A stretch of 64,000 nucleotides of DNA from Crotalaria pallida (Eukaryota; Streptophyta; Magnoliopsida; Fabales; Fabaceae), in the NCBI GenBank assembly GCA_037953625.1, contig CM075654.1:52459001-52523000 (forward strand), given 5' to 3'. A program made the position numbers and the translations under genes. This document shows positions 37,079 to 48,621 of the stretch, piece after piece. Positions within the stretch are counted from its first letter, which is position 1. Each line of letters starts with the position of its first letter. The notes beneath the pieces were generated by a model. The model saw nothing but the letters and a program-made list of their open reading frames with translations, was not told the origin of the DNA and did not search any database.

Positions 37079-40000
37079 GTGTTCAAGTGTATGCGTTTGA
37101 TGAGTGGCAATACTGTATCATTTTCTCCAAGAACACCTTCAATGGCTGATGGAGGCCATAATGGTCGACAGGCCATAGTGATTTCACAAGTTGAAGCAGT
37201 TAGTGCTCCTGTTAGCACTTCTTCAATGCCCCTAGGGAGTGGCGCTGTCATGGAATCTACCGTCACCACGGTGGGTTGTTCGACTAACGGTGGCCCAATT
37301 GGGGGCCACCCAAGTCAAGCCAATGGCTTTGATTTTCGGAATAATCCGACAAATGGAAGTTAGATTCCTTCATATGGCTTGCCACCGGGTTTCATTCCTG
37401 GTTCGACACTGACCGGGCCTTTGAGTAGTTCGCTTGGCCCTATAGGGAGTGTTTCTCCCACCAATGAGGCCACAACTATGGCATTTCCTTGAATCTCTAT
37501 TGAGGGATCAGGTACTAGTAACACTTCAAGATACATGCCAGTTAATACTATAGCCCATATTCGTCAACAAATTGAGGAAGCATGTAACAACCCAGCCCCA
37601 GCCAGCCGTACGATACTGGGCACTGGGGCCCAGTGCACCGCCACGTGTATATTGTTCGCTTTGGGCATCCTTCACCCTCACGGTTTTGCTCTTGGTCCCA
37701 CACTAAATAGGAGCCCCAAAACGCGTCCACGTGAGGTAATGTATCCACACCCTATATAAGGCATGCTTCGTTCTCCTTACCAGCCGATGTGGGACTAAGG
37801 CTTCACCTTACATCCACCCCCCCTTGGAGGCCCAACGTCCCCATTGGCACACAAACCCGGCCCTGGCTCTGATACCAAATGTAATAGCCCAGCCCCAGCC
37901 AGCCGTACGGTACTGGGCACTGGGGCCCAGCGCACCGCCACATGGATATTGTCCGCTTTGGGCATCCTTCACCCTCACGGTTTTTCTCTTGGTTTCACAC
38001 TAACAGTGAGCCCCAAAACGCGTCCACGTGAGGTAAGGTATCCACACATATATAAGGCATGCTTCGTTCTCCTTACCAGCCGATGTGGGACTAAGGCTTC
38101 ACCTTACATGCCTTATATAGGGTGTGGATACCTTACCTCACGTGGACGCCTTTTGGGGACCACTGTTAGTGTGAGACCAAGAGCAAAACCGTGAGGGTGA
38201 AGGATGCCCAAAGCGGACAATATCCACGTGGCGGTGCGATGGACCCCTGTGCCCAGTACCGTACGGCTGGCTGGGGCTGGGCTATTACAAAGCAAATGTC
38301 CAGTTAGTCGACCAGTTAACGACTTAGTTAGGATCTGTGACCAACCCAACAATGATGGTAACAAATGAGACTTGTGGAAAAATTGTTCAGTACATGAAGA
38401 AACTCAACCAAGTGTTGGGAGTTGATGAGAATGATCGACATGAGTCTGCTATAAATCTTTATAGAGAAGACATATCTCCATACATGCCAGTTTTGGTACA
38501 AAATTATCCTGAAGGCCAAGAGACTCATGCATGGCCAACTAATACTGGCCCAACCTCTCCTCTACAAGATAGTCAAGTGGCTACCCCATGGGAAAACGTT
38601 CGGACTAACCAACCTTTGAATGCAGGTACAACTAATGCAGTTGTCGAGCCCCCACAGGTGACATTTCATCCTGGCGTCGAAGCACCTCCGCATGTGCAAA
38701 ATCCTCCTCAAGTTGCATTCATGCAGAGAGGGGAAGAGTTGCAAGCTGCTTTGGCAAGACAAAATTTGGCAAGGCACTTACTTCGACACAATAGAGGAGA
38801 GCCTATAGTGGAACCGGATGACGTAAACAGAATTGTCGAACAAGAACAAGCTTTGAATCGAATTGGTTTCAATATTGGATTGTCTAATCATCTAGTTTTC
38901 AATTCGCCTTTTCCCAAGTGGTTACAACATGCAGAAATACCAAGAGGGATAAAGGTGCCAAAATTATCAAAGTTTGTCGGTGTCACAGGAGAATCCACTG
39001 TCAAACATGTTGCTCATTACACTATTGAATTGGGAGAATTGGCCGCTGACGAGGCCATTAGGATGCGGCTTTTCCCTAGTTCTTTAATGAGAAATGCGTT
39101 TTCATGGTTTTCAACATTGAGGACCAATTCTCTTCATGCATGGGCCCAATAGGAAAGAACCTTTCACGAACAATACTATAGAGGCGAATTAAAGGTTGCC
39201 TTGACGGACTTGTTGAGCATGAGGAGGTTCGAAGGAGAACCTATCGATGATTATTTATCTCGATTTAGGCAAATGAGAAGTTGATGTTTTACCCCAATCC
39301 TTGAGCCAGAGTAGTAAAGATGGCTGTGGCTGGTTTAGAATACCACGTGAGGAAAAAGTTAGTCACACAACATCTACTAGATTTGGCCCAATTAGCCGCA
39401 TGTGTACGGAAAATTGAAAATTTAAGGGATGAAAAGATGAAGGGTAAAAATCCCAAAATTATCAAAAGAGAAAGAATCCATTATGCCGATTCTCAAGTCT
39501 TTGACACGGAGGCGTTCGACATAAGCTCAGAGGTAGACACAATAGATTTAGAAGAAGGAAAACCTTATACGTGTCATGCCATGAGGCCGTCGAAACCCCC
39601 TAATGTAAATGTATACAAGAAAACGTACACTTTTGAAATTTCGAAGACTGAACAAGTTTTTGATATGTTATTAAAGGATAAACAAATTAAATTGCCTGAA
39701 GGACATAAACTGCTAAAGAAAGATGAATTAAAATGTAGAAAGTATTGTAAGTATTATAACAATTGCACTCACAATACTGTCGATTGCTTTGCTTTCAGGA
39801 ATTTGATTCAACAGGGAATCGACAAAGGGAGACTGAAGTTTCTCGAAAAGGAGATGAAGGTCGATACTGATCCTATCAAAAGGATGTGAAAGAAGTTGAA
39901 ATGCATGGAGTGTTCCCAGTCAATGTGGTTAACTTGGCACACGATGATCAAATATTTCCAAGGGTTGGAGAATCATTCGAGCATTTCTATGACAGAAAGC

Positions 40001-40140
40001 AATACGAAGATCTCCGAATTTGTCCAAAATGCCAAGTTATCTATGACGAGACTACCGCATCAAAAAGGGAATGCGAAATGAAGAGAGAATACTTGAAGAT
40101 GAGGCTAAGAGCTAAAAAAGGGAATTCGCACGTACCTTAA
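37079..40140 (+). pseudogene. Ty3/gypsy gag, broken by stops and a TRIM
   Basis: The gag frame starts near 37079 and is cut by stops near 37361 and 37490, then by the TRIM at 37583-38289. 38337-39152 carries VKHVAHYTIELG, LFPSSLMRNAFSWFSTL and SLHAWAQ, the core of plant retrotransposon gag; a TAG follows WAQ. HEQYYRGELKV and EGEPIDDYLSRFRQM continue in frame to about 39282. 39320-39889 holds the C-terminal part with an odd zinc-knuckle-like CKYYNNCTHNTVDCFAFRN (first Cys, then Cys, His, Cys). 39886-40140 adds a short tail that runs into the antisense PMD gene. Gag would package RNA, but this copy cannot make an intact protein. Confidence 0.8.
37583..38289 (-). mobile_element. TRIM element with an extra inverted third LTR
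   Basis: Read on the minus strand: a 5' LTR (37880-38108), then TGGTATCAGAGCC (complement of 37865-37877, tRNA-Met primer site), a ~67-bp internal part, the polypurine AAGGGGGGGTGGA, and a 3' LTR (37583-37812). LTRs are about 230 bp and have a TATA-like box. A third LTR copy, 181 bp and in the opposite direction, is joined at 38109-38289. The whole is flanked by an exact 5-bp duplication AAGCA (37578-37582 and 38290-38294). It has no coding capacity. It entered the gag of the gypsy element. Confidence 0.85.
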
Positions 40141-42638
40141 AAGCTGGAGCACATGAATGGGTAGGACCACAAGACGGCGTTTGTTCGACAGAGGCAAGGT
40201 CAACTACTTGAGTATTGAGAGGCACCTCGTCTTGGAACTCTTGTGCAGAAATTTGGGGATCAATGGATTGAGCAATGGCATCAACTAAGGCCGTCGAAGG
40301 AGGATTAACACATTAATGGGAAGATTCTCCAACGGCCGAAGTTTCGATTGCCATGGTTTCAACAGGAGCAACAAAAGCAGCAGGAACAACAACAGTGGTT
40401 TCCACATCAGAAGAGAGGTCATCTATGATGACATTTTGAGGCGTTATAGGACGTTTGGAAGATCGACGCTGCAAGGGAAAGCCTGAAGCATCTTCATCGT
40501 CATCCTCTTCAAAGGTATTCGATTGAGGGGTGCTAAGGTATAGACCAGCGTTATCATCATAACGAGCCTCAACTGTAGCAAAGAGGTCATCTTGTGTTTC
40601 TTCCTCAACAACATTAACACGAAGCGTGGGTTCCCGAATTACTACTCCTTTGGATTTGGGATGAGAATCATGCCTAATGGCTGTTGCAGGAGCCGAAGTG
40701 GTAGTAGAAGGTTTAGTTGTGTGGGAAATGGGACAAAAAATAGAACTGTCTGTGTGTTCAGATTCTGCTTTACGAGGACATTTGTTTGACAGCTCTGTAG
40801 TTTTGGTTTTCCCTTTTCCTTTAGAGTCCACAAAAGAATCCAAAGCAGAAGAATGATGCCTTTTCTTAGACCTCTTGGGTGATTGAGGTTTAGAAGAGGA
40901 ACCACCACCTTTATTCTTTGAAGCATTGGCCTTGATGATGGCTCCGTAATCAACACAGGAAGGAATGACATCTATGCATGAGAAAAAGGCAAGGTTAAGT
41001 GTAAGAGAAAAAAGTGAAGGATTATTTGACAAAGTTTGTAGTGTGTCGAAATACCTGGCCTCTCAGCCTTCAGAGCCTCTGGAGTTTTGGTGCATATCCT
41101 TCCAAGGATGGTGGAGAGGTCTGCATGGTACATGCCGCAATAAGTCTCCCACCATGCCACGAAACCAGGACTTGGTAAGAAAAAAAGAGTAAATGCAACG
41201 AGACTGAACCTCGACATATAAGCCTCATTTTTGGACATGAATTTGTGCAGCATTTCATCCCAACTAGGTTTGAAATCTGTCAAGTTACAATGGTGAAACT
41301 CAAAAGAGGAATTCTTTCGAAGAGGGGCAGGAATCTCTTGACAGAATCCAAATTGCCTGGCCACACAATTGGGAAAGTATAAAAAGACTTCTTTATCTTC
41401 CAAACTTAACGAGCCTGGTAAGCCGCTGAAGAGAATTCGTTGGCTAAGATAGTGACCCCAGAGAACGTCATTTAACCTTTTATCCTCAGGATGATCTCCA
41501 GGGTAAGGAAGTTTGAAGCATTTGGGCCCATATATCCTCCTAATAAAAGGGGAAAAAATTATGGTTTGGGAAGGCAAAGAAACTGAGTCCAGAATCTTCA
41601 TGAAGTGAATGAATGGATCGACATTGCGAGAAAGGTGAGGCATATCAAGATTTGCCATTATGCAGCCATAGTTGAAGTGGTCTGAGCATACACTATGGTT
41701 CACAAAGCGAAGATGACGATGAAAGACGACATTCAACCATAGTTGCAGCAGCCAAATAGGTCCTCTAATGTTCGACAAGAGGTGGTCGTTCATTCTGATG
41801 ACATCTGTTATTTGGGCAATCATGGAGTAAAGTTTGGCTAGAAGAAGTTGACTCAAGGCCACTAGACGTTCCTCATGCAATATGGTGGCCAAAGTCACCA
41901 AAGACTTAGTGACTTGTCGATATTTGGTACAGAAAACAAAGGCACTTAACCACACTGTTAGAAACTCGACATTTTCCACGTCACTGACCTCATCATGATT
42001 CTGATACTTCTTCCACCGGGATTAGGTGAAAGCAGTAAACGTGTAAGGGCCTTCGCCGATTTGAACCATCTTCGAAGGCCGACTTTCAACGATCGAAAGT
42101 TCACCATCAGGACGAAGACTGGTTAAAACAGCAACATCGAAAAGGGTTGGAGTCATCATGCCGTAATGAAAATGAAATCAATTAATTCGATGGCACCAAA
42201 AATAGCAAGAGGCTACAAAGAGATTTTGTGGGTCCTCAAACCCAACATAGTTAAACGCAGCAAATCATAGAAACCAGCCTTTACCCAAGAATCTTTTTTG
42301 AATTTATTTAACCTTTCAAACCAGTCATCGAAGTTGGGAATCGCTTTGGAGCTGCCGGAAACTCTTGCTGCTTGTTCTTTGTTGAAGTGGGAAGTGTTAA
42401 TCTGATCAAGAGTGATCAAGGGGCGAGTTTCGTTTGTACTTCACAAAGGAAAGTAATCAGCGATGTCAGGGTGTTTGGCCTCGTCCAATGTAAGTAATGG
42501 GCCAAGGAAGTAAGGTTTAGGGTTTATAGGCTTGCCATCTACAGGGACACAGTTAGTAACAGGGATCATAAGGCTTTGTAAGTTGTGTGAAACATTGAGA
42601 TCAATCTCAAGATCAGCAACTCTAGTGATGATAGCCAT
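40136..42638 (-). pseudogene. plant mobile domain (PMD, aminotransferase-like) gene, antisense in a gypsy element
   Basis: The minus strand starts with MAIITRVADLEIDLNVS at 42638. It passes a TGA (42441-42443), continues with NFDDWFERLNKFKKDSWVKA, then shifts frame near 42215-42240. It goes on with FHFHYGMMTPTLFDVAVL and LRPDGE after another TGA (42178-42180), a TAA at 42022-42024, and a long clean stretch 41979-41055 (GPIWLLQLWLNVVFHRHL, FLYFPNCVARQFGF). W-centred helices and the Y/HGMxTPTLxDVxxLxxLxP signature are those of the PMD family. An 83-bp intron (40972-41054, GTATTT...GCATAG) joins AERP to DVIPSCVDYGAI in frame. The second exon is Lys/Ser-rich with SPKRSKKRHH, a possible nuclear signal. 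It passes a TAA at 40313-40315 and ends at AAG|GTACGT (40136). Cellular PMD proteins (MAIN/MAIL type) act in silencing; PMD genes are also known as cargo of retrotransposons and MULEs. Confidence 0.8.
40972..41054 (-). other. spliceosomal intron in the antisense PMD gene
   Basis: GTATTT at 41054 and GCATAG ending at 40972, 83 bp, AT-rich with a C/T-rich tail before the AG. Splicing restores the frame exactly (AERP then DVIPS). Confidence 0.75.
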
Positions 42639-42939
42639 GTTTGGTTCGATTCGAGTACAGAGATCTCAAGAGAGAAAAAAAGGGTTTAGGGCAAAGAAGA
42701 AGAAACTGCAGTAAGGCTCAAGAAAATAAAGTTTCAAGATAATGACAAGTGATTTGAGTTTAAATAGGGTGTGAAAAGACGTTTTGAACCACCACCATGG
42801 TTCGTGAAGAGGCGTCAAAGAAAAGGCCACGTGGATCTTACCTTTTCACGTCACCAACCCAAATCCCGAGTCCCAATGATGCTTCACAAAAAAGATACAA
42901 CTTTTGACATCCTCCGAAAAGATACGTCGAATGCCAAAA

Positions 42940-42952
42940 CTTGGGGGGCCTC
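42940..42952 (+). promoter_or_regulatory. polypurine tract of the gypsy element
   Basis: ACTTGGGGGGCCTC lies directly before the 3' LTR start TGTTGAC, the expected place for plus-strand priming. The final CTC is unusual. Confidence 0.5.
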
Positions 42953-44309
42953 TGTTGACTTGAAGTCAAATTTCGACAAGTGGAAAGAATGTCAAACGCA
43001 TAAGTAACATCGACGGGGATGTACTTAGGTGACCTGCCTAAAAGTGATTTCGAAGGATTTTTACGTGTGCCGACAGAACGGGAAAGGTCGACGATATAGG
43101 TGATGTCGACGGAAGTGTACTTAAGCAAATTGCTTAAAAGTGACTTCGAAGGATATGAACGTATGTCGACAAATGGAAGAGTCATAATGAGGATGACGTC
43201 GATAGAGTATTAATGTGAAAACCAAGGAGGTCAGAGAAGGAATGATGATGCATTGGGAACAGGGGAACGGTCACATCAACATTTAATGCACTTCTTCATG
43301 ACTATAAATACGTCACTTCCAACGTTCAAAAAGCCAAAGTGTGTTGATGTTAGAAATGATGGACAAACTTTGTGATTTCTGGAAAGAAGAGACGTTGTTC
43401 GAAAGAATGAAGATGAAGAATCTCAAAGATTAAACATGTGAGATTAAAGGGATTCAGAATAGGGAGGTACACTGTCAAAATCTTTACTCCGAATCCCCAC
43501 TTTTCCCTCTTTATGAGTAAAGATTAAACACATGAGATTACATAGGGATCACCTCTTGTATTTCGAGCTGAGATGACAAACCTAGATGAAGGGCATACTC
43601 CAGTTGGGATGCTAGTTTAGGTGGTACCTAGGGGTCTTCCATAACTCAAAGTTGAAACCTTTTCTCAGGAAAAGCTTTGAATATCTTTCCATTTAAAGTT
43701 GGAAAAGAAAAGTCCTCTATGGATAATCCCTCAGGAGAGATTGCAACATGATCACTGGTTAGGTCGATGGCCAAAAATATGTTTAAGTCAATAATCATGT
43801 ATCCAATATCGACTAGGGGATTAATTCAATTAGAGGCCGACACCTTGTCGAAAGGAGCTTGGTGTCGACTGGGATCCTAGGAGCCCAATAGGCAGGAGAA
43901 TGTCACTTCGACAAAGCTGGTAAGGACTTGTCAAAAATCCCAAGAGTTGTAAAGTGGCTTTATTTCAGTTGTGTGAAGATGCTTGTCGAAGAAATAATCG
44001 AAGACTACCGAAGAAACATGGAAAAAGAGGAACAAACGAAGGAACTGCATCGTTGGTAGTTGTTTTGTGGGTAGTTGTTAGTGAGAACGTGGCTGCTGCA
44101 GTTATGCAGAACGTGCCCAATAACATAGTGTAAGAGTAGTTGATTTCTAGGACTATAAATAGGTAATTACTTGTTTGTAATCGGCGTTGGCACATTGGTA
44201 ATCATCCTGACATCTCACCGCAAGCAGATTGACGGAGAAAATGCCATTGTGATAACCACCTTACATTCCCAGCACTTTTAAATTCAATTGCAATCTTTTT
44301 TCTTTCTTT

Positions 44310-45889
44310 TGTTGGAAACCAAAAAGCGGGCTAAGCAAATACTAGAGGGGGGGGGGTGAATAGTATTTTGAAGCACTAATACCAAATATTTTGATTGATA
44401 ATTGAAGAATGGAGCTTAGACTGAATTTTCTGGAATCAGAAGCAAAAGACTCGAGTCTTTTGTGAAACACTCGAGTTTTTCAGTGATGAACAACTCGAGT
44501 CTTTTCTGAAATACTCGAGTTTTTCCTATCAGATATGGGAAAAACCAGAAACGAAAATTCAACAATTTAACTCAAATCAATTCAATAATAAACAGGAACT
44601 TATCCAACAGAATAGCAAGCAATCTAAATAACTTTTAAACACAAAGATTCCTTGAACTTGCTACCTAATTGTATAAATCCTAATTGATTGAAATGACTTA
44701 AGTCTATTGAGCTAGAAAGTAGATTAAAAGCAATAAACCAACACTCAAGCAATTTTATCCTGGTTCACTCCAACAATGAGCTACATCCAGTCCTCCTAAT
44801 CACTTAGGAGTTTCTACTAATAATCAAATTGTTAGAAATTACAAAGGATTGCTTGAGAATGGCCTCACTCAACCTAACCCTTTCAAGAGTGTACCAAACT
44901 CTTGATTTCTACCCCAATTTGATTCCGGTGATTGAAGAACTCTTCACAAAGCTTCCTTGAACTCCCTTCAAGAAACTCCACCGGGCTAGGAACCTCCTAG
45001 TCTTGTGCTTGAGAACCTCTCAAGACTTCCAACACCCTAAGCCACTTAGGGTTTGCTTGGGAACAATCCAAGACTTTGAATAATCAAGCTTTTTGTATGT
45101 GTATTACTAATCTCACAATGGATTAGCACAAATAAGCACAGCTCAATGTAAGAATTGAGGCCTAAAACTCAACTTGGAATAAAATGACAATATGATTGAG
45201 AAGTTGAGCTTTTTGGGAATTAACACTTGAGAAAAGGAAATTATGAAAGCTTGTGATCAATAATGTGTTGTTGTCTTGTTTGTTCTTGCACAAATTCAAA
45301 GAGAAATTTTACAATAAGGTTCTGAATTGCTCTCTTGGGTTGGATGATACTCAAATGCCCTCAATTGGGTTTTTGAGTTTCTCCAACGTTCATTTTTGCT
45401 GACTGGACAAAAATACTCGAGTCTTTTGGTAAAAACTCGAGTCTTTTTGGTCGGTCACGAGTGAATTGGTGCACGAACAAGACTAACGGTCATAATTGCT
45501 GACCTGGCACAAATACTCGAGTTTTTCTACAAATACTCGAGTGTATACTCGAGTCTTTTTCAAAATACTCGAGTATTTTGATCAGATATGGGAAAAATTA
45601 TTTTTCAATTTTATTTTTATTCTCAAGTATTAATTTTTGGTCAATCTCAACTTAATAAACATATAAAAATTTATTCCTAGAAGAGACTAACTATTTCTAC
45701 CCACTCTCAACCACTCTCAACATAAATTAGAAATTTACAATTAATATTTGATTGAGAATGATTGGGCACTTGTCTTCTTTTCTTGACTTCTTGTTGATGT
45801 TGATGTTGCATTATCTTCAAGGCATGATTTGTTAATTATTTTGTCATCATCAAAACATAATCCACATAATTAGGAGCATTGAATTCACA
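44310..45889 (-). repeat. 3' LTR of the SIRE copia, with ten ACTCGAGT palindromes
   Basis: On the minus strand TGTGAATTCAATGC...GGTTTCCAACA. Four ACTCGAGT copies lie at about 44449-44522 and six at about 45416-45571, mostly 20 bp apart. Confidence 0.9.
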
Positions 45890-45904
45890 ATCTCCCCCTT
45901 TTTG
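45890..45904 (-). promoter_or_regulatory. polypurine tract of the SIRE copia
   Basis: AAAAAGGGGGAGAT on the minus strand directly before the LTR start TGTGAATTC. Confidence 0.85.
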
Positions 45905-46618
45905 GTGATGACAAAATAATTAACACTTGATCCATTTGTTAAGCTTGATCCACTTGGAGATGCAACTCCCCCTCACTATATGATACTTTTCACCTATCTA
46001 AAAATTCAGCTTGAGCAAGATGTTATGACAATTTAATTTTAGCACCAAGCCTATGGTATTAAAGAATTTAACAATTATCAGAGTATATACCATAATTAGA
46101 GATTTTAGGTGCAACAATATCAAGACAAGACAAGTGTAATATCTCTCCCCCTTTTTGTCATACGCCAAAAAGATGTAACAATTTAGAAAAAGATCAAGGG
46201 AGGAGAGGTGCATAATCGGAAAACCCCATAACCAATTATGCAAATAAAACGGAGATATAATAACGATAAAGAGCTCCCCCTGAAGCTTTGCACAAACATC
46301 ATAATGAAGACCAAAGTCATTAACATAAGAACATCATAAAAGGTCCAAACCAAAGGTGCAATTAATAAACCCAAAGTCGCAAAACACCAAGTTCTCAAAG
46401 TACAGAAAATGCAACAAGATCAACATGATGAAAACATAATGAAAACTAAAATAGAAAATCCATAAGCAGCAGCATCAAAACATGGAAGGAGCTGGATCAT
46501 CTGGAGGAGGATAAAATCGAGAGAAGGCCGCCATCATCTCATCAAACTGGCGGTGCATCTCCCCTGACTGCTGGTCCAGGCGGGCATTAATCTGGGCCGA
46601 GTGCTGATCCAAATGAGA

Positions 46619-47758
46619 TTAAAACATGGCAGACTCTGCACTCATCCTAGTGTCTAGGCTAACAAAATCATCACGCTGGGCGTCCATAGCATGCACAAGG
46701 GAGTCCATTCTCCCATCTAAAGTGTCCAGACGTGTGATCACATTCTCTCTCCAGCCCGAGTTGTCAAACCCAGATTGAGATCCAGCAAAGTCATCAAAGT
46801 TAATCTGATCAATAGGATCCCCTTCTTCAGCCTGGGCAAATGCAGCAGCTTCCTCTTCCATCTGATGGGCATCCATCCCTTGTTGAGCTGCCACATTTGC
46901 AACCCTCTCTAGCTCAGCAATATCAGATCGGTACAAGTATTGGCCAGAGGGTTCATGGAATGCCATGTCCTGGTGACTCAAGGTGCCTTTGTTGAGGCAA
47001 TGCTGGTTCACATGAAGAGTCTTTTTCTCTTCATTGCGTGGGATAGGCACCTTGAAGTAACTCAACAGATAACAAACATGCATGGCATAGGGCAGGGTTT
47101 TTGGGTGTTTGGACTTAGCAGCAAGGAGCATTCTATCCAAAATTATGCGACTCCAGTTCAGCTTCTCATTGTTCAGGATGGCACTAAGAAGCCTAAGTTC
47201 ATTGTTTGTGGGTTTGGCATAATTGGGTGAGGTTCGAGGCACTAATTGATGACAAACAATATAATGCAACACCCTAGATTGGACAGTCATGTATGAGGAA
47301 TGCTTAACTCCTTCGGTCCATACACGACCGGGGCGCAAACAACTTTGAAAAATGCCGTCCGCATCGGCCTTTAGAGAACTGTCCCTGTGACGTGTTGTCC
47401 CAAAAGCAACAAAAAGGTCCTTAGCGCTAATTTTGAATCGAACACCCTCAACCATTGTTTCTATGACATTGTCCTTTAGCCTAAGGTTTGCATAGAATGT
47501 TCTAACTAACCTAGGATATATAGGTCCATGAAATTCCAGAAATTGAATCAGTTTCTGATATCTAAGGTTAGTAACAAAATGGAAACCCTTACTCTCAAGG
47601 AAAGTACTATTGATCCATGTGATTACTCCGAATTCTCTGGTGGCAAAGCCTTCCATCCTTTTCAAGCGTTCATCCTCTTGATAGTAGTCGGAAATTTCCT
47701 CCTCGGAAGATGAGTCAGCAATCCTTACTCTCTTTCCTTTGCCAGATGAAGAAGCCAT
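46619..47758 (-). CDS. SIRE third ORF, 'putative plant transposon protein' domain, 379 residues
   Basis: An intact frame on the element's coding strand between pol and the 3' LTR, the position of the env-like ORF in SIRE elements. The start MASSSGKGKR is followed by an acidic DSSSEEE patch. Residues 86-120 read RTFYANLRLKD...VEGVRFKISAKDLFVAFG, the core of the plant transposon-protein domain (RFYANL.... V.G..I). The C-terminal part is rich in Asp/Glu/Ala and ends in a helical stretch (RLDTLDGRMDSLVHAMDAQ) that looks like a coiled coil. I see no signal peptide or membrane segment, so it does not look like a true envelope. A frame on the opposite strand is a shadow. The gene at 62039-63374 is a distant relative in the next element. 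Function is unknown. A TATA-like box and CT-rich leader lie upstream (complement of about 47760-48005). Confidence 0.85.
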   Translation of the reverse strand: MASSSGKGKRVRIADSSSEEEISDYYQEDERLKRMEGFATREFGVITWINSTFLESKGFHFVTNLRYQKLIQFLEFHGPIYPRLVRTFYANLRLKDNVIETMVEGVRFKISAKDLFVAFGTTRHRDSSLKADADGIFQSCLRPGRVWTEGVKHSSYMTVQSRVLHYIVCHQLVPRTSPNYAKPTNNELRLLSAILNNEKLNWSRIILDRMLLAAKSKHPKTLPYAMHVCYLLSYFKVPIPRNEEKKTLHVNQHCLNKGTLSHQDMAFHEPSGQYLYRSDIAELERVANVAAQQGMDAHQMEEEAAAFAQAEEGDPIDQINFDDFAGSQSGFDNSGWRENVITRLDTLDGRMDSLVHAMDAQRDDFVSLDTRMSAESAMF

Positions 47759-47939
47759 AGATGAAATGATGGGAAAATTGGAGTTTTGGAAATTAGGGTT
47801 TTAAAAGGGGGTGACGGATTTGAGGTTGAAAAGAGTTGAAATTCGTTGAAATAATGGTAGAAAAGTGATTAGAGGATGTAAAACTAGTAAGATTTGGCAA
47901 AAATTTGAGTAAAAACGGAGTTTTGAGGAGAGAGATATG

Positions 47940-48420
47940 AGAAAACCGAGAGAGAAGAGAAAGGGGTTCGTGAAACTCGAGTTTGTGGGGGCTGGAGAAT
48001 ATATAAACTCGCCAAAACACTCGAGTATATTCAACAATACTCGAGTTGTTCGTTACAAAATACTCGAGTGTTTGAGAATATACTCGAGTCGTTCATGACT
48101 CAGCCCAGATTTCCCCAGAAAACTCGAGTAAAAATTGAAAAACTCGACTTTGGTCCGAAAGTTCAATTTTCAGGAAAACGCAAAATACTCGAGTTTTTGG
48201 AAAATACTCGAGTTTGGTCTGAAAGTTCAAAAATTGGGGGTTTCGAAAGACTCGAGTGTTTTTCAAAACACTCGAGTATTTTAATAAAGACTCGAGTGTT
48301 TTGAGAAACACTCGAGTATTTTTATCAGACCCTGATTAAAAACTTTTTCAATTTAAAACTGATTTAATTTTGAATTAAAATACTCGAGTGTTTTTGGAAA
48401 AACTCGAGTATTTTGACAGA
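47940..48420 (-). promoter_or_regulatory. ACTCGAGT palindrome array with TATA, upstream of the third ORF
   Basis: Fourteen ACTCGAGT copies, most spaced 19-23 bp (often exactly 20). On the minus strand the array is followed by TTTATATATTC (complement of 47997-48007), a CT-rich leader and, about 240 bp on, the ATG of the third ORF. This looks like an internal promoter; no transcript evidence is available here. Confidence 0.5.
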
Positions 48421-48621
48421 ACAGAAAGTAAAAACTTAGTTTTAAAAGACCAAACACAAATCAAACACAAATGCTTCACTACCAACTTGGAATACAGTAC
48501 AGAATCACACACAATTAACATATACAATTTCAAATATCATCAAGGACAATTTAACTAAGAATCAATAACACATTAGAGTAAGACTAATATGGTGATTTTC
48601 CAAAAATGACACACAATGCAA

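Noticed and set aside
37535..38364. Several frames on both strands in the gag region
   Set aside because: They lie in the TRIM LTRs, which have no coding capacity; their similarity to each other only reflects LTR copies.
46619..47758. Third ORF as a retroviral-type envelope
   Set aside because: No signal peptide, membrane segment or furin-like site can be seen; the recognisable part is the plant transposon-protein domain.
47940..48420. CRISPR-like array from regular ACTCGAGT words
   Set aside because: Repeats are only 8 bp, spacers about 12 bp and T/A-rich; a plant retrotransposon context excludes it.
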